DNA from: Selenomonadaceae bacterium UBA3796
Lineage (GTDB): Bacteria; Bacillota; Negativicutes; Selenomonadales; Selenomonadaceae
Reading direction: 5' to 3'
Length of the DNA: 8,260 nucleotides
Assembly (NCBI GenBank): GCA_002369175.1
Contig: DFES01000082.1
Coordinates: 1,525 to 9,784, forward strand
Positions 6,194 through 8,260 of the stretch are shown one piece after another. Position numbers and translations under genes: made by a program. The notes under the pieces were generated by a model. That model was not told the DNA's origin. It did not search any database and saw only the letters and a list, made by a program, of their open reading frames with translations. The stretch's first letter is position 1, and each line of letters opens with the position of its first letter.

Positions 6194-7413
6194 AGCGGAG
6201 CTTGGAGGAAATCCCTTCCTCCCTGTTTTGGATGAACATAGCATAGTCCTTGGAGATCGGTTCCGAGGCAGTCGAAGCGGAGCATTCTTTGAAGAGGGGT
6301 GAGCTCCTCCGGATCCCGGTGCAGATCCGTACTGTTCAGCGCATGGCTGGTCTTTGTGATGAGCGGGATAAGGCTTTGGCGCTTCAATTGGCGCAAAAGC
6401 ATCCTTCCCTTGTCATCAAAGGCAAGGATGCGCGCATATTGGGGGCCGGTTCTTTCGAACTCCGAACTGTGTTCCTGTTGAAAGCCAACCAGCAAATGCG
6501 TCAGAATGCGCCGGATTCTGCTTTGGGGATATCGCTTGCTGGAAATGGCACAGATGAGCCCATGGAGCGAACGGGATGCGGAAAGTGCACCTAAGATGCG
6601 GTGTTCCAGACCTTCGTTGACGCCATGGGCTTTTTGCAGGTCTTTGAAGCTCTTTGTATATAGACGGGCGAGAAGCGGACGGTAGAGCATTTCGTCCCTG
6701 GCATAATCTCTGCACCTTTGCAGGAGTTCCATGGAGCTTTCGGGCAGAACTCTATTGAGGGTGCTCCAATCGGGTGAGCTTCCTTGAAGCTTTTTTCGGA
6801 TTGCTGTTGCGCTTGCGGTACTTCCGCAGAGAGATTCATCGTGGTATCCGGCACCGAATCGTTTGATCGGAAAGGGTAATATCCTGCTTTTCATGAGGTG
6901 GAGGCTGCGAAGGTATTCCACGGCGAGAATGGTATTGGCTTCCTTCAGCGTGGCTTCCGTGAGCTCTGTTTCATGGGAAAGCTCTGCGGCAAGGGCATGG
7001 GCGTAAGAGTTTCCTTTTTCGATGGATGCATGGAGGGCGCACTGAAAGCTTGGGGTGTCGATTCGTTCGGCGGCTTTTCTGAGTTTCTCCGGCTCGTTGC
7101 ATTCCGTCCCGAAGGCAATTTCATCGACGGTGCCCAGGCGTTCCATCAGGAGAACTGCACCACGGGCAAATTCCTGGGCACTTCGTACAGCAAAAACAAA
7201 GGGAAGCTCTACCACGAGGTTGCAGCCTCCCTCCACAGCCATTTGGGCACGGCTCCATTTGTCCAGTATGGCGGCGCTGCCGCGCTGGGTGAAGCTTCCG
7301 CTCATGACGGCAAGGATAACAGTTTCCGGATGTTTCTTCCGGATCTCTTTTATCATATGGGCATGACCGTTGTGAAAGGGGTTGTACTCCGCAACGATAC
7401 CGGTAACGTGCAT
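6169..7413 (-). CDS. tmcAL: tRNA(Met) cytidine acetate ligase TmcAL (YlbM family)
   Basis: A 414-residue protein, the usual length for B. subtilis YlbM/TmcAL. Known members use ATP and acetate to form acetyl-adenylate and transfer the acetyl group to wobble C34 of elongator tRNA-Met, making ac4C. The nucleotidyltransferase HxGH motif is HNGH at residues 14-17 in EYNPFHNGH. Other conserved blocks are MSGSFTQRGSAAILDKWSRA (37-56), VVELPFVFAVRSAQEFA (67-83), FGTE (101-104) and STASATAIR (198-206), followed by the helical C-terminal half that binds tRNA. ATG 7413 has GAGGAGG (7420-7426) six bases upstream, so the start is secure. The 3' end runs 25 bases into the convergent lipid kinase gene. It is divergent from mnmA, another anticodon-modification gene. 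Confidence 0.93.
   Translation of the reverse strand: MHVTGIVAEYNPFHNGHAHMIKEIRKKHPETVILAVMSGSFTQRGSAAILDKWSRAQMAVEGGCNLVVELPFVFAVRSAQEFARGAVLLMERLGTVDEIAFGTECNEPEKLRKAAERIDTPSFQCALHASIEKGNSYAHALAAELSHETELTEATLKEANTILAVEYLRSLHLMKSRILPFPIKRFGAGYHDESLCGSTASATAIRKKLQGSSPDWSTLNRVLPESSMELLQRCRDYARDEMLYRPLLARLYTKSFKDLQKAHGVNEGLEHRILGALSASRSLHGLICAISSKRYPQSRIRRILTHLLVGFQQEHSSEFERTGPQYARILAFDDKGRMLLRQLKRQSLIPLITKTSHALNSTDLHRDPEELTPLQRMLRFDCLGTDLQGLCYVHPKQGGRDFLQAPLYLSKSIQ
6204..6229 (+). terminator. Candidate terminator of the lipid kinase, inside tmcAL
   Basis: GGAGGAA (6204-6210) and TTCCTCC (6216-6222) form a perfect 7-bp stem with a 5-base loop, followed by CTGTTTTG. It begins 10 bases after the kinase stop, but lies within the tmcAL coding end. 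The stem is short and the T-run weak, so this is only a candidate. Confidence 0.4.
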
Positions 7414-7441
7414 GTTATGCCTCCTCTTCTGTGAATTGGTT

Positions 7442-7450
7442 ATTGTACCA
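7442..7450 (-). promoter_or_regulatory. Extended -10 promoter for tmcAL
   Basis: The minus strand reads TGGTACAAT: TACAAT (7442-7447) with the TGn extension (7448-7450). There is no good -35, as the upstream spacer is a run of seven T. It implies a short leader of about 20 bases that includes the GAGGAGG site. I saw no equally good plus-strand promoter for mnmA in the 89-base gap. Confidence 0.45.
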
Positions 7451-7488
7451 GTCTAACAAAAAAAGATGGAATTGAAAAGCGAAAAGCA

Positions 7489-7496
7489 GGGGGGAG
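7489..7496 (+). promoter_or_regulatory. Ribosome binding site of mnmA
   Basis: GGGGGGAG lies about seven bases before GTG 7503 and supports this non-ATG start. Confidence 0.55.
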
Positions 7497-7502
7497 AACA
7501 CT

Positions 7503-8260
7503 GTGGGAGAAAAAGTCGTTGTGGCCATGAGTGGCGGTGTGGACAGTTCTTTGACAGCGGCGCTGCTGGTGGAACAAGGGTATGAGGTCATTGGCCTCAC
7601 GATGCAGCTTTCGGAGGAGTCCCGCAGTGCAGGTGGGAAATCCGGCTCGTCGGAAGTGTCGGATGCTGCAGGGGATGCCCGCCGCGTTGCAGATGCCTTG
7701 GGTATAAAACATGCTGTTGTGGATTTTCGGGAGCTGTTCCAGAGGAAGGTTATCTCCTATTTTCTCTCGGAGTATGCAAATGGGAAAACACCAAATCCAT
7801 GCATCGTATGCAACCGCGAACTGAAGTTTGGCGCTCTTTGGCAGAAGGCGCAGGAAATGGGAGCAGTTCGCATTGCGACAGGACATTATACGCGCATTCT
7901 GCGGAGGGGGGATCGATTTTTCCTGCGGAAAGGCGCCGATATCGGGAAGGATCAGTCCTATGTGCTTTACCGTGTTCACAGGGATATGCTGCCGCATATT
8001 CTCATGCCCCTGGGCGATTATACGAAAAACGAGGTGCGGGAAATGGCAAAGCGCTATGCCCTTCCTGTGGCGCATAAACCGGAAAGTCAGGAAATCTGCT
8101 TCATCCCGGAGGATGATTACGGGGCGTATTTGAAGGAAAAGAGGCCGGAATGCCTGAAAGAAGGGGATATTGTCGATGCAGCGGGCAATGTGCTCGGCCG
8201 CCATCAAGGCGCTCCTCTCTATACGATCGGTCAGCGGCGTGGCCTTGGAATTGCAGCAGA
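7503..8260 (+). CDS. mnmA: tRNA-specific 2-thiouridylase MnmA (3' end beyond window)
   Basis: Runs off the right edge; 252 codons are visible of about 360. MnmA activates U34 of tRNA-Lys, -Glu and -Gln with ATP and inserts sulfur to make 2-thiouridine. The PP-loop ATP motif SGGVDSS is at residues 10-16, the NPCIVCNRELKFG block at 98-110 carries Cys100 and Cys103, ATGHYTR follows at about 121-127, and KPESQEICFIPEDDY contains Cys199, the second catalytic cysteine. YTIGQRRGLGI near the window end is also characteristic. GTG 7503 has GGGGGGAG seven bases upstream (7489-7496) and starts just before the first strand, so it is preferred over the internal ATG 7527, which would cut into the first strand. 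The region after the first ATP block reads GSSEVSDAAGDARR, where many relatives have a CC pair; this is probably not critical. Confidence 0.95.
   Translation, partial: MGEKVVVAMSGGVDSSLTAALLVEQGYEVIGLTMQLSEESRSAGGKSGSSEVSDAAGDARRVADALGIKHAVVDFRELFQRKVISYFLSEYANGKTPNPCIVCNRELKFGALWQKAQEMGAVRIATGHYTRILRRGDRFFLRKGADIGKDQSYVLYRVHRDMLPHILMPLGDYTKNEVREMAKRYALPVAHKPESQEICFIPEDDYGAYLKEKRPECLKEGDIVDAAGNVLGRHQGAPLYTIGQRRGLGIAA

Noticed and set aside
5453..6244. 263-codon minus-strand frame opposite the lipid kinase
   Set aside because: The plus strand carries all kinase motifs; the antisense frame has low-complexity His/Cys-rich sequence and no ribosome site.
7440..8207. 255-codon minus-strand frame opposite mnmA
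   Set aside because: mnmA is unmistakable on the plus strand; the antisense frame is a codon-bias artefact.

Overview
The window looks like a piece of a Negativicutes chromosome, for example a Selenomonas, Mitsuokella or Megasphaera relative. This is inferred from gene content: a methylmalonyl-CoA mutase fragment of the succinate-propionate type, a Firmicutes-type GalT-like DUF4931 protein, a SpoVB-like flippase, TmcAL, and a secreted protein of a style I associate with Selenomonas-like bacteria. Base composition is moderate, with ribosome sites of the AGGAGG type and frequent GTG starts. Most of it is ordinary core genome, with two disturbed stretches at the left end and in the middle.

Left end (1-863): about 77 codons of the methylmalonyl-CoA mutase large subunit run into the window and stop abruptly at about 228-234. 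They are joined out of frame to a divergent MsrA-like gene that lacks its own start. Both partners are truncated at the same point, so this is a genomic deletion/rearrangement scar or an assembly chimera. The MsrA-like protein has also lost the catalytic cysteine of the family. A strong hairpin (818-863) follows.

Region 879-3383: a minus-strand DUF4931 (HIT/GalT-like) gene is followed by a 287-base divergent intergenic region. That region holds a good minus-strand promoter, a perfect plus-strand TATAAT overlapping it, and a dyad that fills the promoter spacer. To the right is a two-gene unit: a small secreted protein of unknown function and, three bases later, a cytoplasmic helix-turn-helix-like protein. 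After it comes about 600 bases of apparently decayed sequence.

Region 3529-6193: an extended -10 promoter precedes a 558-residue SpoVB/MurJ-like membrane flippase. It is translationally coupled (TGATG) to a YegS/DgkB-type diacylglycerol-kinase-family lipid kinase. The pair suggests a lipid-linked envelope function.

Region 6169-8260: tmcAL (tRNA-Met cytidine acetate ligase) lies on the minus strand. Its 3' end overlaps that of the lipid kinase by 25 bases. Divergent from it, 89 bases away, is mnmA (tRNA 2-thiouridylase), which runs off the right edge. Both act on wobble position 34 of tRNA anticodons.

I did not find a clear new multi-gene system such as a CRISPR array, a defence island or an intact mobile element. 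The best leads are the mutase::MsrA-like junction with its pseudoenzyme, the shared dyad/promoter region, and the unexplained secreted-protein/HTH pair with decayed DNA behind it.
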